Numbered from the stretch's first letter, positions 33,490 to 45,199 are shown. The stretch is 64,000 nt of DNA from Limanda limanda (GCF_963576545.1 NC_083638.1:2297619-2361618), one strand, 5' to 3'. The notes: generated from the letters alone by a model not told the origin. Numbers and translations are program-made.

Positions 33490-34470
33490 TTTCACCTTTT
33501 CACCTGTAAAACTTTATCTTCTCCATGTGAGAGACTCCTCTGATATTTCAACATTACACTTTAAAATTCAGGTAAAATGAAAAGTATCCTTGCACTCTAA
33601 AAAGTGGGACTGGGGTTAATTAATATTTAATAAATAAATAATAGTAACCTTTATATAATAAAAAAAGACTTCAGTTTTGAATCAAAGTGAGCTGAATTCA
33701 ACAAATAATATGTTTTTATTGATTGAATTTTACTAATTTGTGATATAACAAAATCAGCTCTGAATCACTTGGTAGAATTTAATTGTAATTTTTAGGAAAG
33801 CCCTAAGTTCAAGAAAATTAATAAGTTTTACTCATTAGGAGGCCTTAGGTTTTAATGATGTTACACTTCCGCCAAAGGCATTTTGAGCCACATCAGTCGT
33901 GATCTGCTGTTTTCTTTTCAATTATTTGTGATGTATAACCAAGTTGCTGCAGCAGTTAAAAATTGTTTGGCGGTATTGAGTATTGTAGAGGTGCAGGAGT
34001 CAGGAGAACAACTTCCTCAATAAACTTATCTGAAGAGCAGAGAAACTTCCTGAAGCTTTTTACAGTGCTGGTGGTAAAATGAAGATAGCCTAGATAAAGT
34101 GGGAGGGTCAGAGAGAAGCATGACAAGGCACTTCCAGGGTTCAGCCTCTCTGGTTCTCAGCCGACAGAGGGCGCTCAAGCTTCATCACATCATCTCCCCC
34201 CCCACCTCACCCCCCCACCCCACAAGCGCAGTTCATATGTTCAGAACTTTATACTGTACTGAGGAACGAAGGAGATACAACCAATCTGTCAATCTAGTGT
34301 CGCCTTCTCCTTTAGAGATGCACGTCTTTATTACAGTATAATAAACATGAATTATTGTGCATTTCGTTGATATACAGCATTTACTATAGTGTAACACAAC
34401 TTCTCACTCATCTCATGTCAGTGAAAACGTTCGAGGAATAAATGGTATAAATGTGCTGGTTCATAAGCTA
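33490..34470. other. Intergenic upstream of cebpa, no gene seen
   Basis: AT-rich (33540-34090), then a C-rich stretch (34195-34225). It may contain distal cebpa regulatory sequence but I can name no site with confidence. Confidence 0.4.
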
Positions 34471-34479
34471 CAGTGTAAA

Positions 34480-34616
34480 TTGTGTGTGTGTAGTTGTGTA
34501 TCTTTTTTATTGTGCTTCGGCACTGTTATTTAAATTCTGTTTTCTCTTATTTTTGCTGTAACAAGTGAATTTCCCCGTTGTGTGGATAAATAAAGAAATC
34601 TGATCTAATCTAATCT
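34480..34616 (+). mobile_element. LINE 3'-end fragment with (TCTAA)n tail
   Basis: GCTGTAACAAGTGAATTTCCCCGTTGTG, then GATAAATAAAG and TCTGATCTAATCTAATCTAA, is the characteristic 3' terminus of L2-like fish retrotransposons. It is plus orientation and 5' truncated. Confidence 0.7.
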
Positions 34617-34794
34617 AAAATGGGCCGAAGTGTAGCGTGAGTCGTGCTGAACCACAGTGTGAGAGGGGGGGGGGGAGGGGGGCGTGTCTGTGATCATATG
34701 AGAAATGATTCGAGTCCGAGGGATTTTAACCGGAGAGATTAACACAAACTGTAATTAACACATTATTCTGGTTTACGCTCCGACAACGTCCCGT

Positions 34795-35173
34795 GTGTCA
34801 GTGTGTGTGAGTGTGTGTGTCAGTGTGTGTGTCTCCGTGTGTGCGTGTGTCAGTGAGCGTGTGTCTCAGTGTGTGTGCGTGTGTTAGTGAGCGTGTGTCT
34901 CAGGGTGTGTGTGTGTGCGATTGAGTGTGTGTCTCAAAGTGTGCGTGTGTCAGTGAGCGTGCGTGTGTGTCAGTGTGTGTGCGTGTGTGTAAATGTGTTA
35001 TCGTGTGCGCGTCTCAGTGCGTGTGTTTGTGTGTGTGAGTGTGAGTGTCAGCGTGTGTGTGAGTGTGTGTGTCTAATTTTGTGTGCGTGTGTGCGTGTCT
35101 CAGTGTGAGTGTGCGTCTGTGTCTCAGAGTTTTTGCGTGTGTGTGTGTGTGTGTGTGTGTGTCGGTGTGTGTC

Positions 35174-35205
<32 letters not shown>
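34795..35205. repeat. Long imperfect (TG)n tract abutting the cebpa core promoter
   Basis: About 410 bp of TG dinucleotides with CAG, TCTCAG and GCG interruptions, ending in two near-pure blocks at 35135-35204. The distal end is 22 bp before the TATA box. Alternating purine-pyrimidine DNA of this length can adopt Z-form. Confidence 0.93.
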
Positions 35206-35206
<1 letters not shown>

Positions 35207-35226
35207 GCCCCTCCCTCCTCCCTCTC

Positions 35227-35233
35227 TATAAAG
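35227..35233 (+). promoter_or_regulatory. cebpa: TATA box of cebpa
   Basis: CTCTATAAAGCC in a pyrimidine-rich context. By spacing, transcription should start near 35257, within CCCTTCACTGAGCAG, giving a leader of about 240 nt before the main ATG. CEBPA promoters are TATA-containing in other vertebrates. Confidence 0.7.
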
Positions 35234-35469
35234 CCTCTCTCTGACAGCTCTCCCTTCACTGAGCAGAGACTCGAACCCGCAGCTTCTTCTTCTTCTTCTT
35301 CGTCTCTTTGCTCCGGAGCTCAGCTCGAACCTGCCGGGGCTTCCCTCTCCTCCTCCCCGCCTCACAGCCTCCTCTCCCCGGCTTCTCTCCCCGGCTCCAC
35401 CGCCTCCTCTCCCCGGAGGACCGGACCCGCACCGACCCTCCGCACCCTGGATCCCCGGAGCTCGCCTCC

Positions 35470-35487
35470 ATGCCTGCCCGGGTTTAG
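35470..35487 (+). CDS. cebpa regulatory uORF (pentapeptide MPARV)
   Basis: A five-codon upstream frame (ATG CCT GCC CGG GTT TAG) ends exactly 7 nt before the main cebpa ATG. Mammalian CEBPA has a five-codon uORF (MPGEL) with the same 7-nt spacing. There it controls re-initiation and hence the ratio of the full-length to the short isoform. Both start codons here have T at -3, a weak context that fits leaky scanning. The peptide sequence differs but the geometry is the same. Confidence 0.85.
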
Positions 35488-35494
35488 GTTCTCC

Positions 35495-36424
35495 ATGGAG
35501 CTGTCCAACCTGTACGAGGCGGCCCCCCCCCGGCCCCAGATGAGCAGCCTGCCCCCCCACGGCCCGCAGCCCCCCCACGGGTACCGGGACCCTGCGGATC
35601 TCGGAGGGGACATCGGGGACCATGAGACCTCCATCGACCTGTCGGCCTACATCGACCCGGCGGCCTTCAACGACGACTTCCTGGCCGACCTGTTCCAGCA
35701 CGGCTCCCGGCAGGAGAAGCTGAAGCTGCTGAGTGGGGGGGAGTACGAGTCGGGACCCTGTGGCCCCCCGGGTGGTGCGGGGGGTCCCTGTGGCCCCCCG
35801 GGGGGTGGGGGGGCCCAGCAGCAGCTCTACATGTCCTCCTACCTGCACGAGTCCAACCCGCCGCGGCTCCGGCCCGTGGCCATCAAGCAGGAGCCCCGGG
35901 AGGACCAGGACCTGACCCCGGGCCTGACCCCGGGCCTGACCCCGGGCCTGGCCCCCCCCACCTACCACCACCCGCACCCCCACTCCGGGCAGTACCCCCA
36001 GCAGCAGCCTCCGCACCTGCAGTACCAGATCGCTCACTGCGCGCAGACCACCATGCACCTGCAGCCGGGCCACCCCACCCCCCCACCCACCCCGGTGCCC
36101 AGCCCGCACCACCACCCGCACCAGCACCACCCGCACCACCACCCGCAGGCCGGCCACAAGCACCTGGACCGGAAGTCCAAGAAGAACGTGGACAAGAGCA
36201 GCCCGGAGTACCGGATGCGGCGCGAGCGCAACAACGTGGCGGTGCGCAAGTCGCGCGACAAGGCGAAGATCCGGAACCAGGAGACTCAACATAAGGTTCT
36301 GGAGCTGAGCGGGGACAACGAGCGGCTGCGGAGGAGGGTCGAGCACCTGACCCGGGAGCTGGACACGCTGCGAGGCATCTTCAGACAGCTGCCGGACGGG
36401 TCCTTCAAGCCCCTGGGCAGCTGA
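35495..36424 (+). CDS. cebpa: CCAAT/enhancer-binding protein alpha (C/EBP alpha), intronless
   Basis: C/EBP alpha is a nuclear bZIP activator that drives differentiation of adipose, liver and myeloid cells and restrains the cell cycle. The 309-residue frame opens [18 protein letters not shown], as in family members. Residues 42-75 ([20 protein letters not shown] then FLADLF) are the conserved activation boxes. [10 protein letters not shown] (128-137) is the sumoylation/regulatory motif, with IKQE at 130-133. [20 protein letters not shown] (176-195) then PPPTPVPSP holds the conserved GSK3-type phosphorylation sites. [17 protein letters not shown] is the basic region (242-258) and Leu 271, 278, 285 and 292 form the zipper. 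It is shorter than mammalian protein (about 360), mainly in the Gly/Ala/Pro-rich linkers; a TPGL triplet repeat (141-152) and a His/Pro-rich run (205-217) are present. Met113 (35831) is positioned to start a p30-like isoform. It lacks introns, as in all vertebrates. Confidence 0.97.
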   Translation: MELSNLYEAAPPRPQMSSLPPHGPQPPHGYRDPADLGGDIGDHETSIDLSAYIDPAAFNDDFLADLFQHGSRQEKLKLLSGGEYESGPCGPPGGAGGPCGPPGGGGAQQQLYMSSYLHESNPPRLRPVAIKQEPREDQDLTPGLTPGLTPGLAPPTYHHPHPHSGQYPQQQPPHLQYQIAHCAQTTMHLQPGHPTPPPTPVPSPHHHPHQHHPHHHPQAGHKHLDRKSKKNVDKSSPEYRMRRERNNVAVRKSRDKAKIRNQETQHKVLELSGDNERLRRRVEHLTRELDTLRGIFRQLPDGSFKPLGS

Positions 36425-37563
36425 GGGACCGCTGGACTAGACCCGGACCGGACCCGGACCGGACCCGGACTGGACCAGACCCGGGCTGTGCTGGACCCGG
36501 GCTGGATGGACTGGTTTCCTGCTGGATTTACTCCCAGAGGGTCCTGCGGGTCTCGGGCAGGACGGACCGACCGGACGAGGCAGCTGAGTGACCACTGAGC
36601 AAACTTCTGTCCTGAACAAGCATTTGGTTTTTTTACTGATTTATGAACAAAACATTTTCAGATCTTTATTCGCAAAAACAATCACAAAAAACAGATTCAA
36701 ACTCTTTCTTAAACCTGAATCTAAAGTGATTATTTTAATTGGCTGCGGGTGAAGCGATCTGATTGGCTGAATCTGTCCCACCTGTTCTCTCAGTAAAAGA
36801 CTCAACGACTTGTGCGGACTGAATCTCTGACCTCAGTGGTCACGTGCCTTTTTTTAAAAACTTTTGTGCAAAAGCCAATAAGCTTGTTTCCTGCAGACCC
36901 ACACAACAGAGGACTGGGTGATTTTGTGCCTTGTTTCCTACACACTGTGTGACACCACAAACACACAACCCACATATCAGAGCAGCTAAGGTAGGGCATC
37001 AGCCTGTTGTGCACGGTTTCTCTAATTATTTTTGTTTTATACAAGTTACCATCTCCATATCTTCTCCTGATAAACTAGGATTTGTCTTTTATAGAGTTAT
37101 AAAATGCAAAGTGCACATGCTTTTATATCCCAGGCTGAAGTGTATGTTTGTGTGTTGATGTTCCTCTCTGGTACGAGACCTGTGTGGAGCTGATATGGAC
37201 GATATCATATATGAGACAAAGTTTTACTCGTGTTCCAAAAGTTATTCCTGTAAATCTTCACAGCTGAGTGTTGTAGCTGCAGTTTGTATTTGTCGAGACT
37301 GTGAAGCACGATCCTGTCTCCACACCCGACCTGTCACAACCTTGTGTGTCCACGTCAGGCGGCTGGTTGTTATCTCAAACCAGTCGGAGTAGAAGCATTT
37401 TGGACCTTTGACCTTTTGCACTATGACACAAAGAAATGCTCCATGTTCCCCCTCGAAAACAAGGCAGGTCTCCTCTGTTAGTTCCCTGAGCGCTGCGGAG
37501 CGTGGAGACACAAGGTTTTCATCTGTATGAACTGAGTGTGGTGCGTTAACGCCAAAGTGTAAA

Positions 37564-37564
<1 letters not shown>

Positions 37565-37615
<51 letters not shown>

Positions 37616-37622
37616 ACACACA
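37565..37622. repeat. (CA)n microsatellite in the cebpa 3' region
   Basis: About 28 CA dinucleotides with one ATAC interruption. A second tract with CAGA interruptions is at 37971-38022. Confidence 0.93.
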
Positions 37623-38232
37623 TTAAACAAAGACTGGAATTGAACCTGTGGTACCTGCTTCCTCCTCGTCTCCGTCCGATGGAAACAACGTGTCCCCGAA
37701 CACGTCTGGACCATATCTGAGGAGACAAGTGGTTTCCAGAGGACGGACACGGGGACAGCAGCTCTGTCTTCTGCACTATTTGTCACGTGAAGCACAGTGT
37801 TGTCTCGCACACGTGTGCATGGGTACTGATCTGAAGAGAAGAACACGCCTCGCTCTACATACGTGTATTTATGTGTCAACCATTTTGAGAAAAAAACAAA
37901 CAAAAGACAAAAATGTGAAAAGGGTTCCTATGCAACGCGTCTCTTCCTCTTTTCCACTGTTGTGTCATTACACACACACACACACAGACACACACAGACA
38001 CACACACACACACACACAGAGTGCCTTCTGATCCTCTGAGATGACCTTTGACCTCTTGCTGATGTGCTCGTTTGTTGAAAGATTTTTGAAATCGATTTGT
38101 CGGCGAGGAAAAAGGAAGAACTTTTGTTTGTTTTTTTTACAAAGTGATGTTTGTCAAAGTCTCAATTGTAAAATAAGCCTCTACATATATAAATATATAT
38201 AAATATATTAAAAAAATCTGAATTATTATAAA

Positions 38233-38238
38233 AATAAA
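38233..38238 (+). terminator. cebpa: Candidate poly(A) signal of cebpa
   Basis: AATAAA followed within about 15 bp by the T/G-rich AGTTTGTTTTATCTCAGTCTGTC. It is the first well-placed signal with a GT-rich downstream element that I found after the cebpa stop. Confidence 0.5.
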
Positions 38239-38259
38239 GAAGTTTGTTTTATCTCAGTC

Positions 38260-40290
38260 TGTCGCTGATTTCTTTCTTCTCCTGTTTGAAATGTTCCCTG
38301 ATGGACACTTTGCTGTCAGATGTCTCTCGGCCTACAGGGGGCGCTCACAGGACTGACAGTCAAAGCCACATCTCATCTCATGTTCTTCATCAGTATTAAA
38401 GGTTCAGTCCGTAGTTTATCAACCTGTAGCTTTAATCACGTATAAACTCTGGATGTGTGAACACGACATCAGCTGTTATAACAGCGGCCACTGAAGTAAA
38501 CAGAGAAAACGTGAGAATCAGTTTTTGTCATTTCTACAGCTAAAGTCACTGATCTGCATCTGAGGGTTAGAGGTGGGGTGTGGGGTTCTTATTTAACGCT
38601 CTGATCACGTGTCTTGGCTCCAGATCATTAAACCTTAAGATCTTTATTCGCTAACTGACCTGATATTTATTTCCTCCATGAACCACATTGTGTTTTCACC
38701 CTTGTCTGTTTGTTTGTGAACTAGATTACATAAAAAAAACTTTTGAGGAATGTAGTCTGAGTCAGGAAATAACTTGTTCAATTTTGGAGCCGATCTGGAA
38801 CAAGGGTCAGTTAAATCTTATTTAACTTTTAACTTGTTTCTCAGAGAGTAATTCATGGATCTTGATGAAAACAACAAGACATATTTAGAGAAGCAGATCC
38901 AAATAAAAATCTGGATCTATTGAATTTTTAAATGTGATCTATAAGAAGACTGTTGGACCAGGAAGTATACGCTCTACTGACACTAGCTCTTTAAGTAACT
39001 GTTGTACTGTTGTGTGTGTGTCACTGCTGTTGACATAATTCTAAAAGTGTCAAAAACATTAACACGAGACAGTTCATGTTTATTCTTTAATGAGAGAGAG
39101 AGAGACAGACAGAGAGAGGGAGAGAGAGAGAGATTTTTCAAAGATTTGAAGAAACAACGTTCATACATTTGTCTCTGAGCTCTGACCGTATTGATAATAA
39201 ATAATAATAATAATAATAATAATAAATGATCCTAACAGATAAGACTAATCCAAACATGAAGCCGCCTCAGGTCACGTCAAAGATATTTTGAGGTAGAGAG
39301 AAAGACTTTGCTTTTATTGAAAAAATAAAATAAAAGCATAAACTAGAACCAGGATCAAATCATTATAGAAGTGTGTTTCATATTCAGTTGCTCAAGGAAC
39401 GAATCGTATGATCACTGACGTTATTTAAATATAAATCAGCCTCAACTCTCACAGATCAGACAAATAAATAAACATCCATCATCGAGTCAGAAAGATCCAG
39501 CTCTGTCATGAGAGGAACAATCCAGATGTCAGATCATTTTCTGTTGAAAACATGTGTTTGAGATAAAAACTGCTTTTCAAGGTCAGATATGATTGAAATG
39601 AGCTCAGAGCCGAAAGTCGATCCAGATCAACAACTGATCTTCATCAGCAGGTCCAGCGTGTTTTCATGGAGCCACTTGGTAACGATAGAGACGAGTGAAG
39701 GTAGAGATTCCCTCCGGTTCCTGTCGGTTCCTCTCCTGCTGAGATGATGTTCAGCTTCACTCCAGGAGGAACGTGAAGGTCTGAGCAGCTGTGTCTGGGT
39801 TGATTGTTGTAATTAGTGTTATTACTTGAAAAGGTTTCGATGCTGGAATGTTCAGAAAACATCACGTTCCTCAGGCTGCCCAGTGCTGCAGGTCCTCTTG
39901 TCAGCCTCTGTCTCAAACACCTTTTCCTACCGACCCCCCCTCCCTAGGTAGTTTACACTATTGGCAGCTTCTCTCTCACACTATTCACACTGAAGCTGTT
40001 TGAATGCAGGTGTGGTCATGGACTCTAACACCAGATGAATGTGTTGAATTAGAAACAGGTGGATTTGTTTGCTCGGGAAGAAACAGAAGAGAAGACGGAG
40101 CGAAGCATGTGAAGCGGCAGCAGGTCGATAGAAAGATGGCAGCGAGTCTGGGAGAGAGGTGATGACTTCCACATGTTCCTGACAGTGTCGCTGAAATACG
40201 ACTGAATCAACATGAAATATGTTCCTGAAAACATTCAACACGTGAACGCGTCATCGTGACACGAGAAGCAACCGACGGGAATGTTGACAG
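38260..40290. other. Intergenic, no gene seen
   Basis: AT-rich unique DNA with a (GA)n tract at 39093-39134 and an (AAT)n tract at 39191-39226. No exon is recognisable. In mammals SLC7A10 follows CEBPA, and I found no amino-acid transporter exons here. Confidence 0.45.
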
Positions 40291-40296
40291 TTTCGT

Positions 40297-40990
40297 TTAG
40301 CCTAGCTTAGCACAAACACACAATGCAGGGGTAACAGTTCACCTAGCTTAGCAAAAAGATAGAAAGCAGGATGTAAACATTAGCCTAGCTTAGCACGATG
40401 ACATAACGCAGGGGTAACAGTTCACCTAGCTTAGCACAAAGACACAATGCAGAGGTAACAGTTCACCTAGCTTAGCAAAAAGATAGAAAGCAGGATGTAA
40501 ACATTAGCCTAGCTTAGCACGAAGACATAATGCAGGGGTAACAGTTCACCTAGCTTAGCACAAAGACACAATGCAGGGGTAACAGTTCACCTAGCTTAGC
40601 AAAAAGATAGAAAGCAGGACGTAAACATTAGCCTAGCTTAGCACGAAGACATAACGCAGGGGTAATAGTTCACCTAGCTTAGCACCAAGACTGGGAGCAG
40701 AGGGAAACAGTTAGCCGTGCTTAGGAAAAAAGGAAGCAACCGGAAGAAGCAGTTAGCCTATCCTGGCACAAAGATGGAAATCTGAGGAAACTTCTTGCCT
40801 TTCTTTGTATGAAGACTAAAAACAAGAGGAAAAAGTAAACCGAGCTTATCATTGAGACAGGGAGCTTAGCAAAAAGGCAGGAAGCAGGACGTAAACATTA
40901 GCCTAGCTTAGCAAAAAGAGCTGGGGAAACTTTTTGCCTATTTTTGTAAATAAACTAAAACCAGGAGGAAACATTAGCCTATCCAAGTTC
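40297..40990. repeat. Array of TTAGCCTAGCTTAGCA-type units, ~40-85 bp, inverse of the 1.3-kb array
   Basis: CCTAGCTTAGCA recurs at about 40-bp intervals with alternating GGGGTAACAGTTCA and GGATGTAAACATTAG spacers, so two half-units make a higher-order repeat of about 120 bp. It degenerates after 40690. The core is the reverse complement of the 1272-1655 array. Confidence 0.88.
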
Positions 40991-41587
40991 AGAGTCTTGT
41001 TAGCATAGCTCTATCAAACGAGCAGAAATGAGCCCTGTGTCTGCGGCGACCTCTGACCTGGACCCAGATGAACCGACCTCCATCTGGACCATGTGACTCT
41101 GGTGTGGTCTCCTCACATCGTGCAGAGGGTTTCACACGTTTTGGAGAGTTTTCCGACGCGGGCCCTTCTGTGTGACCCTGTGCTGGCTCGTGAACACACA
41201 TTCCTCCGTGGGAAGGAGCGTCCAGCGTGTGAAGCCAGCGCCGCTCCACCCTCAGCGGCGTGCTGAGAGCTGCTAACAGGAACCATGTGATGCTCGGACC
41301 CAGCAGCGCGGCTGACTCATCCGTCCACAGCCAGCTCGTCTCCCGCTGCCTGGACCGGGATGAACTGACCCGCCGCCGCTGCTGTTTGACCGAACCAGCC
41401 AATCAGAGGCCGAGGCCGTGCCTGCAGACAGCCGGTGGACTAGAGCCTGACACCGACAGTCACTGGAGCGTGGACATGAACACCTGTCAGGTGAAGGAGA
41501 GGGGAATCCTCACTGTGCATCACTGGAGAGGTTAGACTGTTAAACTAGAGGCTGACACATCATGATGGTACCAGCATCAGCACCTCC

Positions 41588-41783
41588 AGGCACAGTACTC
41601 CATAGTACCACAGTACTCCATAGTACCACAGTACTCCACAGTACTCCACAGTACCACAGTACTCTGCAGTACTCCACAGTACTCCACAGTACTCCACAGT
41701 ACTCCACAGCATCACAGTGCTCCACAGTACTCCACAGTACCACAGTACGCCACATTACGCCACAGTACCAGAGTACTCCACAC
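41588..41783. repeat. Minisatellite of CAGTACTCCA / CAGTACCA words
   Basis: About 200 bp of 9-10-bp words containing the palindrome AGTACT. The spurious frames translate as HSTTVLHST or WSTVVL repeats. Confidence 0.92.
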
Positions 41784-41799
41784 TAGTTCAAATGCTCGT

Positions 41800-44390
41800 A
41801 GGAGTTGAAGTCTGGAGCTGCCTCCTCGATCTACTATTCTACTTCTTCTTCTATGGTTTATTTCTCTCTCTAATTCCTATGATTGGTCCAAAAGTCCAAA
41901 ATATCCAACAAAGTGCTTTCACTCTGGAACAGAACCAGGTTCACTTTGATCCAGACCCAGAACTCCTCCTCTCCTCTGAGGAACCTTTCACATCTGATGT
42001 TCAGCTTCAGTCTGAAGCTCTGAACCAGACAAGATGTGACAGAACCAGATTTCTGTTGGTGTGAGAGTGAATGTTTATTGGCTGTGATTGGATGGAGGGA
42101 TGAATCTTGAAAGTGTTTCCTGGTTTCTACCATGTCTGACGTGTTTCCAGTTGTTGACTGTATCTGGAAAACTGTTCAGAGGAGATTCATCAAAGTATTT
42201 TTACTCAACATCTCGACATTTGGCTTCAGTCGTTGATTTATATGGAGGATTTCTCTCGGTCAGAAACAAAAACACCTGCTGTGCAATTTTGTTCATGACG
42301 AGTGTTTTCTTACTTCTCCATTTGTTTCTTTCCCTTCTTCCTAACCATGTTTTCTCTTCCTCCTTCTCTTAGTTTGTCCGTATCACTTAATCATTGTCTG
42401 TGAGATCAGATCCGTCTCCATGTGTCAGGACGTGTTAGCTCCTCTCAGCGTCTCTGGGCTCCGGCAGCAGATTCGATAATCCACCGACATGTTGTGGTTT
42501 TGGCCGAAGCGGCTCCAGAGCCTCGGAGTGTGAAGACACTCACGTCTTTTATTTTGTCTTTGGACGGCGGAGAGGATCTACTGTTGGCTGCAGGCTCTTC
42601 CTGCGTATGGAAGACATTAGCCTGTTAGTGGCTGGAACAGATCCTTCGCTGCCCCCCCCCACCCTCAGTGAGTCCAGTATGTTTGGCCTGGCTTTAGCAT
42701 TAAGATCCTCTCACATGGTCCACTGACTTTTATTTCTGACAAATCTCTGTCGTATTGAGGAGGTAACAAACCTGATCCTCACGTTAGGATTTGGACGAAC
42801 CGTCAGAACCTTTATTTAAAACAACACCAACTATCACGGAGCAGCAGCGCCCCCTGCAGCCACAAGTGTAAATCGATTCTATTGCGCTCCAAGTCCGATC
42901 TGTTTCACGTAGAGAAAACAATCAATCTCTTCACAGGAACACAGACTGTGTCATCCATGTTCCTCATGATCTGCAGCTTCTGAAACCAGACCAGCGACAA
43001 ACACCGAACTCTGGTTATGATTCTTACGATTTTCAAAGTTTCTTCACTGAATATTGAAGATCAGTGTTTTTTAATGACTCTCTGAAGACTCTGTCTACGA
43101 AGGCCGAACCAAATGGGATGATCTTGTCTACTGAGGATTTCCTGTTTGTGTCAGCAGCTTGTCTGGCTCCGTTAGCTCCTTTGAGCAGCTGCGCTTTCTG
43201 CATCAATTGTGTCGCTGTGACTCAATCAGTCTTCAAATCAATAACATAAAACATAATAATAGCCTGAATAACGACACAGCTTCAGTTGCTGTTGCATGCT
43301 GCTGGTTTACGAACTCACACATGTCCGTGCAGACCTTCTCCTCACCAGGATCTCTGCAGACTCCTGTTTAAACCTGTGTTGAGCTGCTCAGACAGACGTG
43401 AACCTTCTCTCCTGAGGCCTCGGACCGAACGTCCTCATGTGCTTCAGGTTGTGTGTCTGCAGACACTGTAACATGTGGTGATTTTCAGACTCTGTATGTT
43501 TGCAGTCTCAAAGTGCTTTAGTTTCATTGACATGTTGTGTAGAGAGTGTGTCAGCAGCTCTATCTCTCTATCTGCTCTATTTGACCATCCACTTCTTCTA
43601 TTTGTCCTGAGTTTAAAGATTAACCGGCTCTTTTCATGGACTGGCAGCAGACTGACGTGACTGAGCGCTCGGCTTTCACTGTTTGCTCTCCGATAGAAAA
43701 GGGACTCAGCTGCTCCGGGTCCACTCACATGGACTCTGACAACAGCCTCAACTTTCACTCTGTTTTCAGGGAGTGTGCAGCGCTGCCCCCCCGCTGCTCC
43801 AGGCCCAGCTGCTGCTCATCATGTAGTAAAGTTAGATTTGACTCTCAGTGCATCGGATTTTCTGAAAACACATGAATTCTGCTTCTGGTTAAATTTCTAA
43901 TCTGTGTTGTACAATCCCAGAAGCTGGTTTAACAACTGACTGTTGTTCTGAAGATATTTGCAGAATCCAAAACTCTTCAAACACGTCACACAAACAAAAA
44001 CTCACAATTACAAACTGTAGCTGCAGCTGAACCCTCAGGTGTGGAGGTGTGTGCACGCAGGAGCAGAGTGTGTTTGATTTACACCACAGGCACACGTAGG
44101 TGGACGTGGTGGAGACAATCATGTTCAGATTCATGCTCTGTGAAAGGCTTCATCCACACTACTATGTTTTCATTTGAAAACACATCATCTCTGCTCTGGA
44201 TCCGTCTGGTGTCCACACGACTCTGGAGTTCTACAGTTTGCTGCTGAAACCGTTTTGATTTGAAAACTCTGCGGCTGTTTCAGTCTGGACGAGCAAAAAC
44301 ACTCGAGAAGTTTGGAAACGATGACGATTGCAACAACTTGTTGATTTATAATGTATATGACGTCGCCTCGAGTCGAATTTAAAAAACTGA
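41800..44390. other. Intergenic, no gene seen
   Basis: Mostly unique sequence of mixed composition. Frames of 60-115 codons (41717, 42088, 43064, 43444) match nothing I know. The segment 44150-44330 (GTTTTCATTTGAAAAC...GAAACGATGACG) resembles a widespread fish repeat related to the 47.3-kb and 60.3-kb copies. Confidence 0.4.
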
Positions 44391-44396
44391 AACTAT

Positions 44397-45199
44397 TACA
44401 TAAGCAGTGGTGGAGGAAGTACTGAAGTTTAGTACTTAAGTAAAAGTACAAGTACCCAGGAAAATATATACTTAAGTAAAAGTAAAAGTACTACATCAAC
44501 AATCCTACTTAAGTAAAAGTAAAAAGTACTTACTTTTAAATTTACTTTAAGTATTAAAAGTAAAAGTACTCACGCAATGGGTTGTCTCTCAATGTCTAGG
44601 CTGTGCCATTTTGATAAAGAATGCAGATATAGCTACTGGTCATACTCATGCCTCTACAGATGTCACTACTAGTAATAATTATAAGCAACAACATTTGCAG
44701 TGGTGCGGACACACCGGCCACTGTGTGTGACTGTGTGTGTGTGTGTCTATGTGTGCGTATGTGTGTGTGTCACCCAGATGCGTATGTGTGTGTGTGTGTG
44801 TCACCCAGATGCGGAGCTGACGAGTGTGCACCCTCCGTCGGCCCAGCGCAACAGAGTAGCTGATGGTTAGATAGTGATCAACTACGAACTTTAACAGGAA
44901 GAGTGGAAATGTTTGTTGGCGTGTGTGTGACTGTGTGTGCGTGTGTGGAGCGCTGGCGGAGCCGCTCCGTCACAGCAACATTTTGGCGAAACTGTGTTCA
45001 TAAAATGTAACGAGTAACGACACATATTGTAGAAATGTAGCGGAGTAAAAGTATAGATAATAGCTGCAAAATGTAACGGAGTAAAAGTAAAAAGTATGCA
45101 CTATTATTTTTACTTAAGTAAAGTACAGACACGTAAAAATTTACTTAAGTACAGTAACGAAGTAAAAATACTTTGTTACATTCCACCACTGTACATAAG
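44397..45199. mobile_element. Non-autonomous hAT-type element with perfect 8-bp duplication
   Basis: The element spans 44405-45191 (787 bp). It begins CAGTGGTGGAGGAAGTACT and ends with TCCACCACTG (the inverted left end). It is flanked by identical TACATAAG duplications at 44397-44404 and 45192-45199. Both sub-terminal regions are rich in ACTTAAGTAAAAGTA words in opposite orientation. It has no transposase and a TG-rich centre (44720-44800). The perfect duplication suggests a fairly young insertion. A fragment of a relative is at 61436. Confidence 0.9.

Larger units (their letters stand above)
36425..38255 (+). other. cebpa: Probable 3' UTR of cebpa
   Basis: After the stop, a short ACCCGGACCGG tandem patch (36435-36500) is followed by AT-rich sequence with T-runs and ATTTA words, ending at a cluster of ATATATAAATATAT and the poly(A) signal at 38233. 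Two CA microsatellites lie inside (37565-37622; 37971-38022). The length, about 1.8 kb, is plausible for this gene but unproven. Confidence 0.5.

Noticed and set aside
35063..35494. N-terminal extension of the cebpa frame
   Set aside because: The frame is open upstream only because of TG repeats and the leader. The family start is MELSNLYEA at 35495, and the conserved uORF lies just before it.
35048..36346. 432-codon open frame antisense to cebpa
   Set aside because: Shadow of the GC-rich cebpa coding sequence plus the TG tract. It has no family similarity.
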